Assembly: GCA_002307295.1 (NCBI GenBank)
Contig: DBTY01000052.1
Coordinates: 1 to 64,000 of the forward strand
Reading direction: 5' to 3'
DNA length: 64,000 nt
Source of the DNA: Ignavibacteriales bacterium UBA1304
GTDB taxonomy: Bacteria; Bacteroidota; Ignavibacteria; Ignavibacteriales; Ignavibacteriaceae
Shown here: in pieces, positions 26,248-35,736 of the stretch
Numbering within the stretch: position 1 is the stretch's first letter
Layout: each line of letters starts with the position of its first letter
Notes under the pieces: generated by a model
Seen by the model: only the letters and a program-made list of their open reading frames with translations
Told to the model about the DNA's origin: nothing
Database searches by the model: none
Made by a program: the position numbers and the translations under genes

Positions 26248-28944
26248 ATGAACGTAAAAATTCCTGAACCGGCAACTCGTCCATTTTATTTTAAAAAAAT
26301 TATATGGGGACTTGTTTCAATCTGGACCTTGCTTGCAATGCTTTTGATTATCGGTCTGGCTTTAATCGAAAGAGAAACAGTTAAGGAAATGGCTCTGACA
26401 GAAGCGCGAGCCGCCTTTAAAAAAGATATGCAATATCTTAAATGGATGGCGGGCAAAGGAGGGGTTTATATAGCTGTTAACGATTCAATAAATGAGAAAA
26501 TTACAAAACAAGATTACTTCCCCCAAAAAATAAAAATAGACGAAAAAACCCATCTTGTTCTTGTAACGCCGGCATATATAGTACATATGGCCAATAAAGA
26601 ATTGCATGAAACTTACGGAGTAAAGAGTCGTCTCATAAGCTCGTTCCCTATTGATCCTGAAAACGTTCCGGACTCGTTTGAAGGGAAAGGCCTGGAAATA
26701 ATAAGGAATGGAAAGGATGAATGCATGTTGTCCATTGTCCAAAATGGCGAAACAAAACTATTGTATATGCGCAAATTGAAAACAGAGCAGGCGTGTTCTA
26801 AATGTCACACTCAGCCCCAACCTGACGGCAAGCAGTTCCAGGGAGCCGCCAGCGTTGTTGTGCCTTTAAATCCAATAGCCAAAATTATTAATAAAAAAAT
26901 CAATTTAGGTTCTTTGGGCATAGGCATGCTTTGGATAATTGGAATTTTATTTCTCTATCTTGGCGGAGAACGTCTTAACAGACAAGGGGAGCAAAAAAAC
27001 ATGGTATTGATTCGTTTGAACCAAAGCCGAGATCTGTTATTGGAAGCTCAACGGATAGCTAATGTTGGGAGTTTTGAATGGAACCCTAAAACTAATCTGT
27101 TTATTGGTTCTGAAAACTTTTATAAAATCTTTGGCATATCGCATAAAAATACAACTGGATTATTTGAAGAATTTCTAAACATAATTCATCCGGACGATTT
27201 AGAACGTACAAGAAATTATTTTCTGCAAATGCTTCATACGCAAAAGGAAACTTCATGGTATTTCAGAGCTAAAGTTGCTGGAGGAAATACTATATACATA
27301 CAGGCATGGGGACAAATACAAAAAAATAATCTCGGCGAGGCTGAGAAAATAATTGTTTCGGTTCAGGATATTTCCGAAAGGAAAAACTCAGAGCATGAAA
27401 TAAGAAAATTATCGCGCGCCATTGAACAAAGCCCGGTTTCAGTTGTTATAACAGACACAAATGGCTGTATAGTATATGTAAACTCAAAGTTTGAAGAAAT
27501 TTCCGGTTATAGTATTCGTGAAGCCATTGGTCAAAATCCGCGTATCCTGAAATCTGGGCATTTTACAAAAAATGATTATAAAATTCTTTGGGATACAATT
27601 CTTTCTGGCAATGAGTGGCGAGGGGAGTTGTTAAATAAAAAGAAAACTGGAGAGCTCTATTGGGTTTCAGCTTCAATTTCGTCAATAAGGAATGAATTTG
27701 GCGAAACTACAAATTTTATTGCCGTAAAAGAAGATATTACAAAACGGAAGCAAATGGAGATTGAACTTAACCACGCTCTTGCAAGCGAAGCGGAATCGAG
27801 CCGTTTAAAATCTATTTTGCTTGCCAATATGAGCCATGAACTCAGAACTCCAATGAACGGCATAATGGGTTTTGCTCAACTGCTTGAAAACGAAATTTCA
27901 GAACCGGCTCCTAAGAATATGCTTAAAAACATTCTTGCTTCCGGCAAACGGCTTATGACTACGCTGAATACAATACTTGATCTAACCGAGCTTGAAGCAA
28001 ACAAGTTTTGTATAATAATAGAAAACGTAAACATTTATAATGAAGTGAGCCGTATACTTGAACAATATGAAGCGGCAGTCCTTGCCAAAGGGCTTGCTTT
28101 GATTAATGAATGTCCAAAGGATTTTTGTATTGACGCCGATAAAGGCATACTGCATAAAATATTAGTTAACATGATTGACAATGCCGTTAAGTTTACAAAC
28201 AAAGGCGAAATTAAAGTTACGGCAACCAATTCTCTTAAGAATGGAGAAGGCCGCAAAATGATTTCTGAGATCAGCGTAGCTGATACTGGCATCGGAATAG
28301 ATGAAAAAAACCTGAAATTAATATTCCAGGAATTTAGACAGGCCAGCGAAGGTTATAATCGTAGCTTTGAAGGGAGCGGCTTAGGGCTGACTCTTGCCCG
28401 GAAAATGGCTCTTCTGCTTAATGGCGATATTACTGTAACAAGCGAAATTGGAAAGGGCTCCGTCTTTTCCTTAAAACTTCCTTCAACGTGCAATGAAGCT
28501 ATAAAGACGAAAAGCGAACGAATATCTATTGAAGAAAATAATGGCAGGACGAAAAGCCGAAATATAAAATCAGTCCCTGCTGTACTTTTAGTTGAAGATA
28601 ACGAAATAAACACAGAAGTGGTTCGTTTATATTTGAACGACAATTATAATATAGAATGCGTTAGCGACGGCAAGTCGGCTATAAAAATAGCGTCTGAAAA
28701 ACAGTTTAATCTTATATTGATGGATATTAATCTTGGTCCCGGCATAACAGGTATAGAAGCGACCAGAGAAATAAGGAAATTGCCTAATTATGCCAATACG
28801 CCAATAGTAGCCTTAACAGGCTATGCAATGAGAAAGGACAAAGAACGGTTTTTATCGGAAGGTCTGACGCATTATCTTGCAAAACCTTTTGAACAGAAGG
28901 ATATTGTAGGATTATTAGCCAATATTTTTGGAAACCAAAATTAA
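26248..28944 (+). CDS. DUF3365 heme-motif hybrid sensor kinase (PAS-PAS-HisKA-HATPase-receiver)
   Basis: 898 residues from ATG 26248; the in-frame TTG 26233 is less likely. Membrane helices at about 18-40 and 222-240 enclose a periplasmic DUF3365/Tll0287-like domain carrying one CxxCH site, CSKCH at 183-187, the motif for covalent c-type heme. Two PAS domains follow (about 265-380 and 390-502). HisKA has H530 in MSHELRTPMNG, HATPase spans about 625-745, and a receiver (about 775-895) has D826 in MDINLGPG. A periplasmic heme on a kinase suggests sensing of redox state or a gas ligand (inference). The receiver resembles that of the kinase at 6950. Confidence 0.88.
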   Translation: MNVKIPEPATRPFYFKKIIWGLVSIWTLLAMLLIIGLALIERETVKEMALTEARAAFKKDMQYLKWMAGKGGVYIAVNDSINEKITKQDYFPQKIKIDEKTHLVLVTPAYIVHMANKELHETYGVKSRLISSFPIDPENVPDSFEGKGLEIIRNGKDECMLSIVQNGETKLLYMRKLKTEQACSKCHTQPQPDGKQFQGAASVVVPLNPIAKIINKKINLGSLGIGMLWIIGILFLYLGGERLNRQGEQKNMVLIRLNQSRDLLLEAQRIANVGSFEWNPKTNLFIGSENFYKIFGISHKNTTGLFEEFLNIIHPDDLERTRNYFLQMLHTQKETSWYFRAKVAGGNTIYIQAWGQIQKNNLGEAEKIIVSVQDISERKNSEHEIRKLSRAIEQSPVSVVITDTNGCIVYVNSKFEEISGYSIREAIGQNPRILKSGHFTKNDYKILWDTILSGNEWRGELLNKKKTGELYWVSASISSIRNEFGETTNFIAVKEDITKRKQMEIELNHALASEAESSRLKSILLANMSHELRTPMNGIMGFAQLLENEISEPAPKNMLKNILASGKRLMTTLNTILDLTELEANKFCIIIENVNIYNEVSRILEQYEAAVLAKGLALINECPKDFCIDADKGILHKILVNMIDNAVKFTNKGEIKVTATNSLKNGEGRKMISEISVADTGIGIDEKNLKLIFQEFRQASEGYNRSFEGSGLGLTLARKMALLLNGDITVTSEIGKGSVFSLKLPSTCNEAIKTKSERISIEENNGRTKSRNIKSVPAVLLVEDNEINTEVVRLYLNDNYNIECVSDGKSAIKIASEKQFNLILMDINLGPGITGIEATREIRKLPNYANTPIVALTGYAMRKDKERFLSEGLTHYLAKPFEQKDIVGLLANIFGNQN

Positions 28945-28969
28945 AGAACTAAGTATTTAACAGCTATAC

Positions 28970-29902
28970 ATGAATATAAAAAACAGCGTTACAGAACTAT
29001 TCAAAATTAAATATCCGGTCATTCAGGGGGGAATGGTCTGGGCGTCCGGTTGGAGGCTTGCTTCAGCGGTTTCAAATTGCGGCGGGCTGGGGCTTATTGG
29101 AGCCGGTTCTATGAAGCCGGAATTATTGCGCGAGCATATAAAAAAATGTAAAGCCGCAACGGCGCTCCCATTTGGAGTTAATATCCCTCTAATGCGCGGC
29201 GACGCTGAAGACCTGATTAAAACTACAATAGACGAGGGAGTAAAAATAGTATTTACATCGGCGGGCTCGCCGGCAAAGTTTATAGAGCTACTTAAAAAAA
29301 ACGGAGTTATTTCTACTCACGTAGCGGCTACGGTAAAGCACGGTATTAAAGCCGAAAACGTCGGCTGCGACGCCATTGTAGGCGAAGGAGTAGAAGCCGG
29401 AGGACATAACGGAGCTGATGAAATTACGACCTTATGTTTAATTCCGCAGCTTGTAGACGCGGTAAAAATTCCAGTTATTGCAGCTGGCGGAATTGCCGAT
29501 GGAAGGCAGATTGCCGCGGCGTTTTGCCTTGGAGCTAAAGGCGTTCAGATTGGGACGCGGTTTGCCGCTACGGTTGAATCCTCTGCAAGCGACGTATATA
29601 AAGAAAGAATTGCTGTTGCAAAGGACGATGCTACTACGCTGGCTTTTAAGAAAATTGGCTTGGTTAGAATGCTAAAAACTGAGTTTGCTTTGCGCGTATT
29701 ATCTGCCGAAAACGAAGGCGTATCTTCAGAACAACTAAAAGAGATTCTTGGCAGTAAAAGAGAAATGCAGGGAATTTTTAACGGCGACGAAAAAGAAGGG
29801 GCTTTTGAAGCCGGGCAAAGCTCAGGGTTAGTAAAAAGCGTTTTGACTGTAAAAGAAGTTTTTGAAGAATTAATAACTTGTTACGACAAGATAAAAATAT
29901 AA
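28970..29902 (+). CDS. Nitronate monooxygenase / FabK-like FMN enzyme
   Basis: 310 residues with a TIM-barrel FMN-binding fold of the 2-nitropropane dioxygenase family: YPVIQGGM near residue 15, SNCGGLGLIG near 35, PFGVNIP near 68, GVEAGGHNG near 140 (the His is the catalytic base in nitronate monooxygenases), AAGGIADGRQ and GAKGVQIGTRF. The same motifs occur in enoyl-ACP reductase II (FabK), so the substrate, an alkyl nitronate or enoyl-ACP, cannot be settled from sequence. It starts 25 bases after the heme-motif kinase. Confidence 0.85.
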   Translation: MNIKNSVTELFKIKYPVIQGGMVWASGWRLASAVSNCGGLGLIGAGSMKPELLREHIKKCKAATALPFGVNIPLMRGDAEDLIKTTIDEGVKIVFTSAGSPAKFIELLKKNGVISTHVAATVKHGIKAENVGCDAIVGEGVEAGGHNGADEITTLCLIPQLVDAVKIPVIAAGGIADGRQIAAAFCLGAKGVQIGTRFAATVESSASDVYKERIAVAKDDATTLAFKKIGLVRMLKTEFALRVLSAENEGVSSEQLKEILGSKREMQGIFNGDEKEGAFEAGQSSGLVKSVLTVKEVFEELITCYDKIKI

Positions 29903-29931
29903 CCTTCAGGGGGGAGGGATCCCTGAAGGTT
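29901..29931 (-). terminator. Perfect terminator hairpin between convergent genes
   Basis: AACCTTCAGGG (29901-29911) pairs with CCCTGAAGGTT (29921-29931). Read on the minus strand the stem is followed by ATATTTTTAT, so it fits the GroES-like gene best. It also lies at the stop of the + strand monooxygenase gene. Confidence 0.7.
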
Positions 29932-29935
29932 AATC

Positions 29936-30298
29936 TTAAAAGAAATCTTCTCTTACTAAGAGAAGTATTGCGGACTGGGAAACTATAAATAGCTTTTCTT
30001 TTTCGTATTCAATTTCAACTGCTTCTTTACGTAAAAATATGGCTAAATCGCCTTCTTTACATTGTAGAGGCACATATCTAACTTTTTCCTGCTTCTCTTT
30101 CCATGGCTCTTCGTCGTCAACATTTGCAGGCACTGGATAACCGGGACCAACTTTAAGAATATACCCGGATTGAACTTTCTCTTTTTCCTGCACTCCGACC
30201 GGCAAATATAATCCGCTTGCTGTTTTTTCAGAATCTTCTTCTGGGCGGACTAAAACCCGGTCGCCTACGACCAATAGCTTGTGAATATTTTTTAACAT
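29936..30298 (-). CDS. GroES-like co-chaperonin protein
   Basis: 120 residues with the Cpn10 fold pattern: VGDRVLVRPEEDSEKTASGLYLP near the start (mobile loop region), a GYILKVGPGYP strand near 45, and GDLAIFLRKEAVEIEYEKE near the end. It is about 25 residues longer than typical GroES, from an insertion around residues 53-72 and an extended C-terminus. No groEL is adjacent, so it is probably a secondary or divergent GroES rather than the housekeeping copy. ATG 30298 is preceded by GAAGAG. Confidence 0.82.
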   Translation of the reverse strand: MLKNIHKLLVVGDRVLVRPEEDSEKTASGLYLPVGVQEKEKVQSGYILKVGPGYPVPANVDDEEPWKEKQEKVRYVPLQCKEGDLAIFLRKEAVEIEYEKEKLFIVSQSAILLLVREDFF

Positions 30299-30516
30299 CT
30301 CTTCAATATTTCTTTTATTCTACAAATATACAAACAATTATTTTTAATGTCAGTTAAAAAATAAAATGCGGAAAATTTTAAGCGCATTATAACTTCTTTA
30401 TGTAATTCTTCTTAAAAATAATATCTGTATGTTTAAAACCAAATTTTTATATAATTGTTCAATTGGATATTGGAAATATTTAAGCGGTAAACGCTCTTAT
30501 TGCGGAGAAATTATAA

Positions 30517-31041
30517 ATGAATGAAAAAATAGTTTTAATTGGCGATTCAATTACTTTTGGCTTTGAGACAAAGGAATTGCTGCCTGAATTTAATATTGTT
30601 AATAAAGGAATTTACGGAGATAATACTACGGGCGTATTAGTCCGTTTGGAAAATGACGTAATTAAAGAAAACCCGGATAAAGTATTTGTTTTAATTGGGA
30701 CGAATGATTTTGCGCTTGAAAGAAGCGATGAGGAACTAATAAATAACATTAGCGAGATTCTGGACGAATTGAGTGAGCGACTAAAAGATGCAAAGATTTA
30801 TTTAACTCCGCTTTTGCCAACGCTGAATATTGATAACAGACCAAACGACAGAATAAGAGGCGTAAATTTAAAGTTGCGCTTACTGACCGAAAAATATAAA
30901 ATAAATTATTTTGACCTATACAATAAGCTTGTTAATGTGAATGGGGAGCTAAATGTTCGTTATACAATTGACGGATTGCATTTGAGCGAAGCCGCTTATA
31001 AAATTTGGGCGGATTTTCTTAAAGAAGAATTACAAAAATAA
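30517..31041 (+). CDS. SGNH/GDSL-family hydrolase
   Basis: 174 residues, cytoplasmic (no signal peptide). The four SGNH blocks are present: GDSIT at residues 8-12 with nucleophile Ser, the Gly block NKGIYGDNT, GTND near residue 62 with the Asn, and the C-terminal DGLHLS with catalytic Asp and His. A lipase/esterase-type fold acting on acyl or acetyl esters; the substrate is not predictable. Monocistronic, ending at a strong terminator. Confidence 0.88.
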   Translation: MNEKIVLIGDSITFGFETKELLPEFNIVNKGIYGDNTTGVLVRLENDVIKENPDKVFVLIGTNDFALERSDEELINNISEILDELSERLKDAKIYLTPLLPTLNIDNRPNDRIRGVNLKLRLLTEKYKINYFDLYNKLVNVNGELNVRYTIDGLHLSEAAYKIWADFLKEELQK

Positions 31042-31055
31042 AAGAGCTAAAAAAA

Positions 31056-31089
31056 CGTCAGAGCAAGCGCTTTTGCTCTGACGCTTTTC
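31056..31089. terminator. Terminator between convergent genes
   Basis: CGTCAGAGCAA (31056-31066) pairs with TTGCTCTGACG (31073-31083), 6-base loop, followed by CTTTTCT on the + strand and preceded by an A-run (a T-run when read on the minus strand). It suits both the SGNH gene and the glycan operon ending at 31101. Confidence 0.8.
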
Positions 31090-31100
31090 TAAAAATATAA

Positions 31101-34100
31101 TTATTCTTCCGCTAACGTGTTATGCTCCGGAGCAAAGCCTAATTTTGCATTAACCTTTGCAAGGCCTTCAATGGCGGACTTATTAGAAGGCGAATTTTTT
31201 ACTCCCCATTCAAACATTGTCTTCGAAGAATCAAATATTCCGGCTGAATAAAACGCCTCGCCCAATCCTGCGCAGGCGCGCGAAGAGGAAGGGACAAGTT
31301 TAAGCTCTTCTGAAAAATAATCTTTCGCGGCGTCTAATTCCCCGGAAACTAATGCAATATTACCAGCTAAGTTCACTACGTCGGGATAATCAAGTTTGTA
31401 ATTTCTTCTGTTTGATACATGGAAAGTTTCAGCCGCTATTTTAAACCATTTATTTGCATAAGTAAATTTTTGTTCTTCTGCGTAAGCTATAGCTCTTTCA
31501 AACGCCTCAATAAAAGTATCGTTATTAAGAGGATATTTTATTGGACAGGTCTTAAATTCTTTTCCTTTAATCCATATCTCGTCTGGCGACGCGCCCCATT
31601 TATCAGCAAATATTTCTCCGTTAATTTTTAGTCTTTCAGCGTAATTGTTTTCGCCGTCCGATTTAAAACTTTTTGAACCATAATGATGGATAAAAACATC
31701 CGCCGCTATAACTGCTTTATAACCAGCAAGCTGAGCGCGCAGGCAATAATCGTCGTCTTCAAAATTACCGGGACTAAAACGCTCGTCCAAGCCGCCAAGC
31801 TCTTCAAACGTTCTTCTTTTTATAAGAGTACATAAGAAGGCGAGTCGCGGAAACTGGGTAATAACGCCTGCATTTTTTGTCTTTGCGTTTTGCGCGTATA
31901 GTTCCATTTCCTTAATAGACGAGTATTTGGCCTGAGAATCAAATTGCGCTCCGCTAACGGAATTGCTGATAGGTCCTACAACCCCAATATGTGGGTCTGA
32001 TTCGGCTACGTCGATTAATCTTTCGAGCCAGCCTTTGGTAACAACTGTATCGTTATTTAATATCAAAACATAAGAGCCCATGGCAGCTTTTATCCCCTGA
32101 TTAACAGCGGCTGGGAATCCAAGATTCTCAGCATTAGCTATGACTCTTATTTCCGGATAAATATGTTTAACCTGCGCTATCGTGTCGTCAGATGAAGCGT
32201 TATCAATAAGTATTATTTCGTAATTAAGTTTTGTGTAGAGCTTAACGCTTTCTATGCACTCTTTGGTATAGTTAAACTGATTAAATGTAACGAGTATAAT
32301 GCTTACTATAGGAGGTTCTGAATATGCTAATGCGCGGGATGTTTTAAAGTCTTTGCGCGAAGTAAAACTCAAAAGATGCTGCAATCGTTTACGCATCATT
32401 GCGCTGGAAAATTGCGATGAGATTAATTCTTTCCCTTTTGCGGAAAATGACTCCCACAAAGATTTATCTGTATATAATAATATAGCTTTTTGGGCAAACT
32501 CTTTTGGGTCGTCTGTAATAAATGAATGAACTCCATTAATAATATTCATCCCTTCGGCGCCAATAGAGGTAGAAACCATTGGCAGCCCGTGCGAAAGCGA
32601 TTGTCCTACTTTGCCCTTCATACCAGCTCCAAAGCGAAGCGGCGTAACAGTAACTCTGCATTTATTAAGATAAGGCTCAACTTCAGGTACCCAGCCTGTA
32701 ACAATAATATCGTCGGAAGAAAGGGCAGTTATTCTTTCAGTGGGGTTATTGCCGACTATATAAAACTTAACGTCTGTTAGTCCCTTCTTAATTAAAGGAA
32801 ATATTTCATTTACAAAATAAAAGACAGCGTCTTCATTTGGGTTGTGGTTAAAGTTGCCTACGAATATAAAATCTTTTCGCTCGTCAAAACCAGAGGCGGA
32901 GTCGCGCGCATCGTGTACGTCGGGGATAACAAACACAGCTTTATCTGCTAAATCTTTTTTAAGAACATCTTTATCCTGCGCCGTAACAGTAAGTACGCAA
33001 TCAGATTTTGTATACAAAGCAAGTTCTCGTTGTTTTGTCAATGCGGCTTCATTCAGCAGGTTGTTGTCTTTTAATAGATATGCTCTTCTTTGTTCGCGCA
33101 GGTAGTGGATATCAACCGAATCAATAATAACAGGCGTATCAGGGATTTCATTTCTAATCAAATCAATAAAGTAGTCTGCTATATGCCAAAAAGCTATATA
33201 AACAAAATCAAACTTACGAGCTTTTAATTCAAGACTGCCAATTAATTCTTTAAGTATTGGCTGAACCGAAGGCGTATTGCGAATACCCCACCAGCTTTCG
33301 TAGTTGAACCAGTGAAATTCAACTCCCTGCATTTCGAAATCGTGGAAATATTCAGCGGCTTTTTCATCGGAGTATTGTTTGCCCATCATATGCGCATAAG
33401 TAACCTGACAGTCCAGGTCAATAAGTTGTTTTAAGGTATTGTAATGCCTTAAAGCTCCGGATGCTCTATCGGGCAGGGGAGGGATATCGTCAATGATTAA
33501 AATGCGCTTGCCCTGTTTGCGGTTAGAAAACTGATAAAGAAGTTTGGGAGCGTTGGGGTATTGCAAAGCAAGTTCGCTTTGCCATTTTTCAATAAACTTA
33601 GGCGCATTGATAATCTGATATCTTTTTAATCCGACAGTAACGTCAGTCCCGTTAGTAACGCCTTCGTAATGGATAACATGAGACGAAGGGCAATAATAAA
33701 TTTTGTAACCAAGTTTTCGAATGCCAAAACAGAGGTCGGTATCTTCAAAATATGCGGGAGCAAAACGATAATCAAATCCGTCCAGCTGGTTAAACAAACT
33801 GCGTTTAACCATTAGCGAGGCTCCGGAACAATAATCTACTTCTCTTGCAAAATTATAACGGGCGTCGATAATCTCGCCATTACGGCCGTAGTTCCAGCCG
33901 GTAGCGTCGTTAAAAATAACTCCGCCCGCTTCTTGTAATTTTTTGTTAGCAAAAATAAGTTTAGAGCCTGCGCCGCCTGCATCCGGATAATAAACAAAAA
34001 TATTATATAAATTATTAAGCCAGTCGGGCATAACTTCAGTGTCGTTATTCAGGAAGAGCACATATTCCGCGTCTGAATGACTAACGCCGATATTATTCCC

Positions 34101-34757
34101 GCCGATAAAACCCACGTTGGAATTAATGCGCACGTATTTAAGCCTTTTGCCAAATGTTTCAAGATATTCTGGCGTTTCGTCAACCGAAGCGTTATCTACG
34201 GCAATGATTTCATAATTCGGATATTTTGTATTTTTAAAAATTGAAGCGATGCATTTTTTAGTAAATTCAACTTTGTTATAACAGAGCAGTATTATTGATA
34301 TTTTAGGAAATTTATTCTCCTGATTCTGCGGCTTAATAACATCAGGCTGGCTTAAAATAAAATCTAATTTATTATCAACGTTAAATTCTATTTTTTTCGC
34401 GGCATCTAACAGATAATCTATTATCTGCGGATGATTTTCGGTTTCTTTAGAAAATCTATCATAAAGCATAAAAGCTGATTTGTAATCGCCTTCTTTCTCA
34501 TATATATTAGCTAAATAAAAAAGCGAATATAAATTAGCCCGGTCTACCTGCAGCGCGTTGAGGAAGAATTCTTTAGCGGCGGAAAAGATTTCTTTGTGAT
34601 AATAAAGTCTTCCAATGCAAAAAAGATTTTCTGCCATTTCAGCGCCGTTAAGCTTGCGGAGTTTAATATCATCCAAAAGCGCAGTCGCCGAGTTTTCATA
34701 TTTATCGTTGTTAATTAGCGATTGAAGTTTGTTAAGCATATCCTCTGTTAAAGGCAT
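31101..34757 (-). CDS. Triple glycosyltransferase fusion with flanking TPRs
   Basis: 1218 residues, last gene of the glycan operon. In order: TPR-like helices (about 1-125); a first GT2 domain (about 152-390) beginning ISIILLCYN, with VDNASVDET and the metal-site region FLNNDTE; a GT4/GT-B domain (about 418-775) beginning RILIIDDIPP, with FVGNFNHNPNEDA and the nucleotide-sugar site region RFGAGMKGKVGQSLSHG; a second GT2 domain (about 800-1065) with SIILVTFN, IDNASSDDT and ILNNDT; and C-terminal TPR helices (about 1090-1210). Both GT2 domains resemble rhamnosyltransferase-type enzymes. One protein could add several sugars in succession to a surface glycan. There is no membrane segment. Confidence 0.85.
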   Translation of the reverse strand: MPLTEDMLNKLQSLINNDKYENSATALLDDIKLRKLNGAEMAENLFCIGRLYYHKEIFSAAKEFFLNALQVDRANLYSLFYLANIYEKEGDYKSAFMLYDRFSKETENHPQIIDYLLDAAKKIEFNVDNKLDFILSQPDVIKPQNQENKFPKISIILLCYNKVEFTKKCIASIFKNTKYPNYEIIAVDNASVDETPEYLETFGKRLKYVRINSNVGFIGGNNIGVSHSDAEYVLFLNNDTEVMPDWLNNLYNIFVYYPDAGGAGSKLIFANKKLQEAGGVIFNDATGWNYGRNGEIIDARYNFAREVDYCSGASLMVKRSLFNQLDGFDYRFAPAYFEDTDLCFGIRKLGYKIYYCPSSHVIHYEGVTNGTDVTVGLKRYQIINAPKFIEKWQSELALQYPNAPKLLYQFSNRKQGKRILIIDDIPPLPDRASGALRHYNTLKQLIDLDCQVTYAHMMGKQYSDEKAAEYFHDFEMQGVEFHWFNYESWWGIRNTPSVQPILKELIGSLELKARKFDFVYIAFWHIADYFIDLIRNEIPDTPVIIDSVDIHYLREQRRAYLLKDNNLLNEAALTKQRELALYTKSDCVLTVTAQDKDVLKKDLADKAVFVIPDVHDARDSASGFDERKDFIFVGNFNHNPNEDAVFYFVNEIFPLIKKGLTDVKFYIVGNNPTERITALSSDDIIVTGWVPEVEPYLNKCRVTVTPLRFGAGMKGKVGQSLSHGLPMVSTSIGAEGMNIINGVHSFITDDPKEFAQKAILLYTDKSLWESFSAKGKELISSQFSSAMMRKRLQHLLSFTSRKDFKTSRALAYSEPPIVSIILVTFNQFNYTKECIESVKLYTKLNYEIILIDNASSDDTIAQVKHIYPEIRVIANAENLGFPAAVNQGIKAAMGSYVLILNNDTVVTKGWLERLIDVAESDPHIGVVGPISNSVSGAQFDSQAKYSSIKEMELYAQNAKTKNAGVITQFPRLAFLCTLIKRRTFEELGGLDERFSPGNFEDDDYCLRAQLAGYKAVIAADVFIHHYGSKSFKSDGENNYAERLKINGEIFADKWGASPDEIWIKGKEFKTCPIKYPLNNDTFIEAFERAIAYAEEQKFTYANKWFKIAAETFHVSNRRNYKLDYPDVVNLAGNIALVSGELDAAKDYFSEELKLVPSSSRACAGLGEAFYSAGIFDSSKTMFEWGVKNSPSNKSAIEGLAKVNAKLGFAPEHNTLAEE

Positions 34758-34789
34758 AAATATAATTCCTGAGTAATTTGTTTATCTAA

Positions 34790-35734
34790 TTATTTTCGGT
34801 AAAGACTACAATAGTAATCTGCCGCATCGTCCCATGCGTCTGATTCTTTCCATCTTTTTGCTATGCGTGCGGCGTTATTAAAATTTATTCTTTTTAGCGG
34901 TTCGGAAAAATCTGTTTGTTCATTTAATTCAAATTTACATTTAATATTTAATCTTTTAGAAAGCTCCTTTGCAAAACGGGATGTGAACTTCCATTGGCTT
35001 TCCGTATAGCCGCTCGGATTAATTTTAACTATCTGTTTTTTTGATGAAATAAACTCGCTTACAAAATAATTATAAACCTCTGCCAGCAAACTAATGTGAA
35101 TGTTATCTCTGATATAATCAGGAGTATTGACGCCGGGCGTTTTATCTTCAAACCAGTTTTTAACCAGATAATTTGTAAACCGCGGTTCCTCAAAAGGACC
35201 GAACGGATTTGGTATAACAAACTTGCCGAGTTTAACATTTTTAATCCTGCAGTAATATTCAAATATCTGCCAGGTTAAACCTTTTGAAAAACCATAAGGA
35301 GAAAACGCTGCGAGCGGTTTATTCCCTTTCCCTTCGTTTTGTTCAAATACGCTTCCGGTAAGTATAACGCCTCTGATTTTGCCTTCGTTAATTATATCAA
35401 GCGTTTGAGAAAGATTATGAGTATTATTTTGTATGGCGGAGTTAACGTCAAACTCAAAACTTTTATAATTTCTTACATCAGCCGCATGATGACATAAAAG
35501 ATCAAAGCCGCTTGCGCTTTCTAAAAGGCGCAAAAAATTATTATCTCCAAACGAGCAGTTAAAAACAGGTCTGCTAATTCTCACTATCCTCAAGACTCGC
35601 TCTTTGCGAATCCCTTCATAGTCGTCCGGTTTGTTTTTGGTAAAGGTCGTATAAACATTATGTCCGGCTTCAGAAAGAGTTTTTACAAACCAGTAGCCGG
35701 TAAATGAAGATGCGCCTGTGAATAAAATGTCCAT
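34790..35734 (-). CDS. NAD-dependent epimerase/dehydratase family protein (nucleotide-sugar SDR)
   Basis: 314 residues, extended SDR. The N-terminal motif is TGASSFTGYWF near residue 6 (GxxxFxG), with HHAADV near 85, SVFEQNEG near 128 and the YGFSK catalytic YxxxK near residue 147. It lies 2 bases after rfbC, so it is tightly coupled. In comparable clusters such a protein reduces or epimerises a 4-keto sugar made by the preceding enzymes; the precise product cannot be named. Confidence 0.8.
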   Translation of the reverse strand: MDILFTGASSFTGYWFVKTLSEAGHNVYTTFTKNKPDDYEGIRKERVLRIVRISRPVFNCSFGDNNFLRLLESASGFDLLCHHAADVRNYKSFEFDVNSAIQNNTHNLSQTLDIINEGKIRGVILTGSVFEQNEGKGNKPLAAFSPYGFSKGLTWQIFEYYCRIKNVKLGKFVIPNPFGPFEEPRFTNYLVKNWFEDKTPGVNTPDYIRDNIHISLLAEVYNYFVSEFISSKKQIVKINPSGYTESQWKFTSRFAKELSKRLNIKCKFELNEQTDFSEPLKRINFNNAARIAKRWKESDAWDDAADYYCSLYRK

Positions 35735-35736
35735 AA

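Noticed and set aside
28970..29902. Assignment as FabK enoyl-ACP reductase
   Set aside because: Motifs are shared by both families and no fatty-acid synthesis gene is adjacent, so the broader nitronate monooxygenase/FabK-like label is kept.
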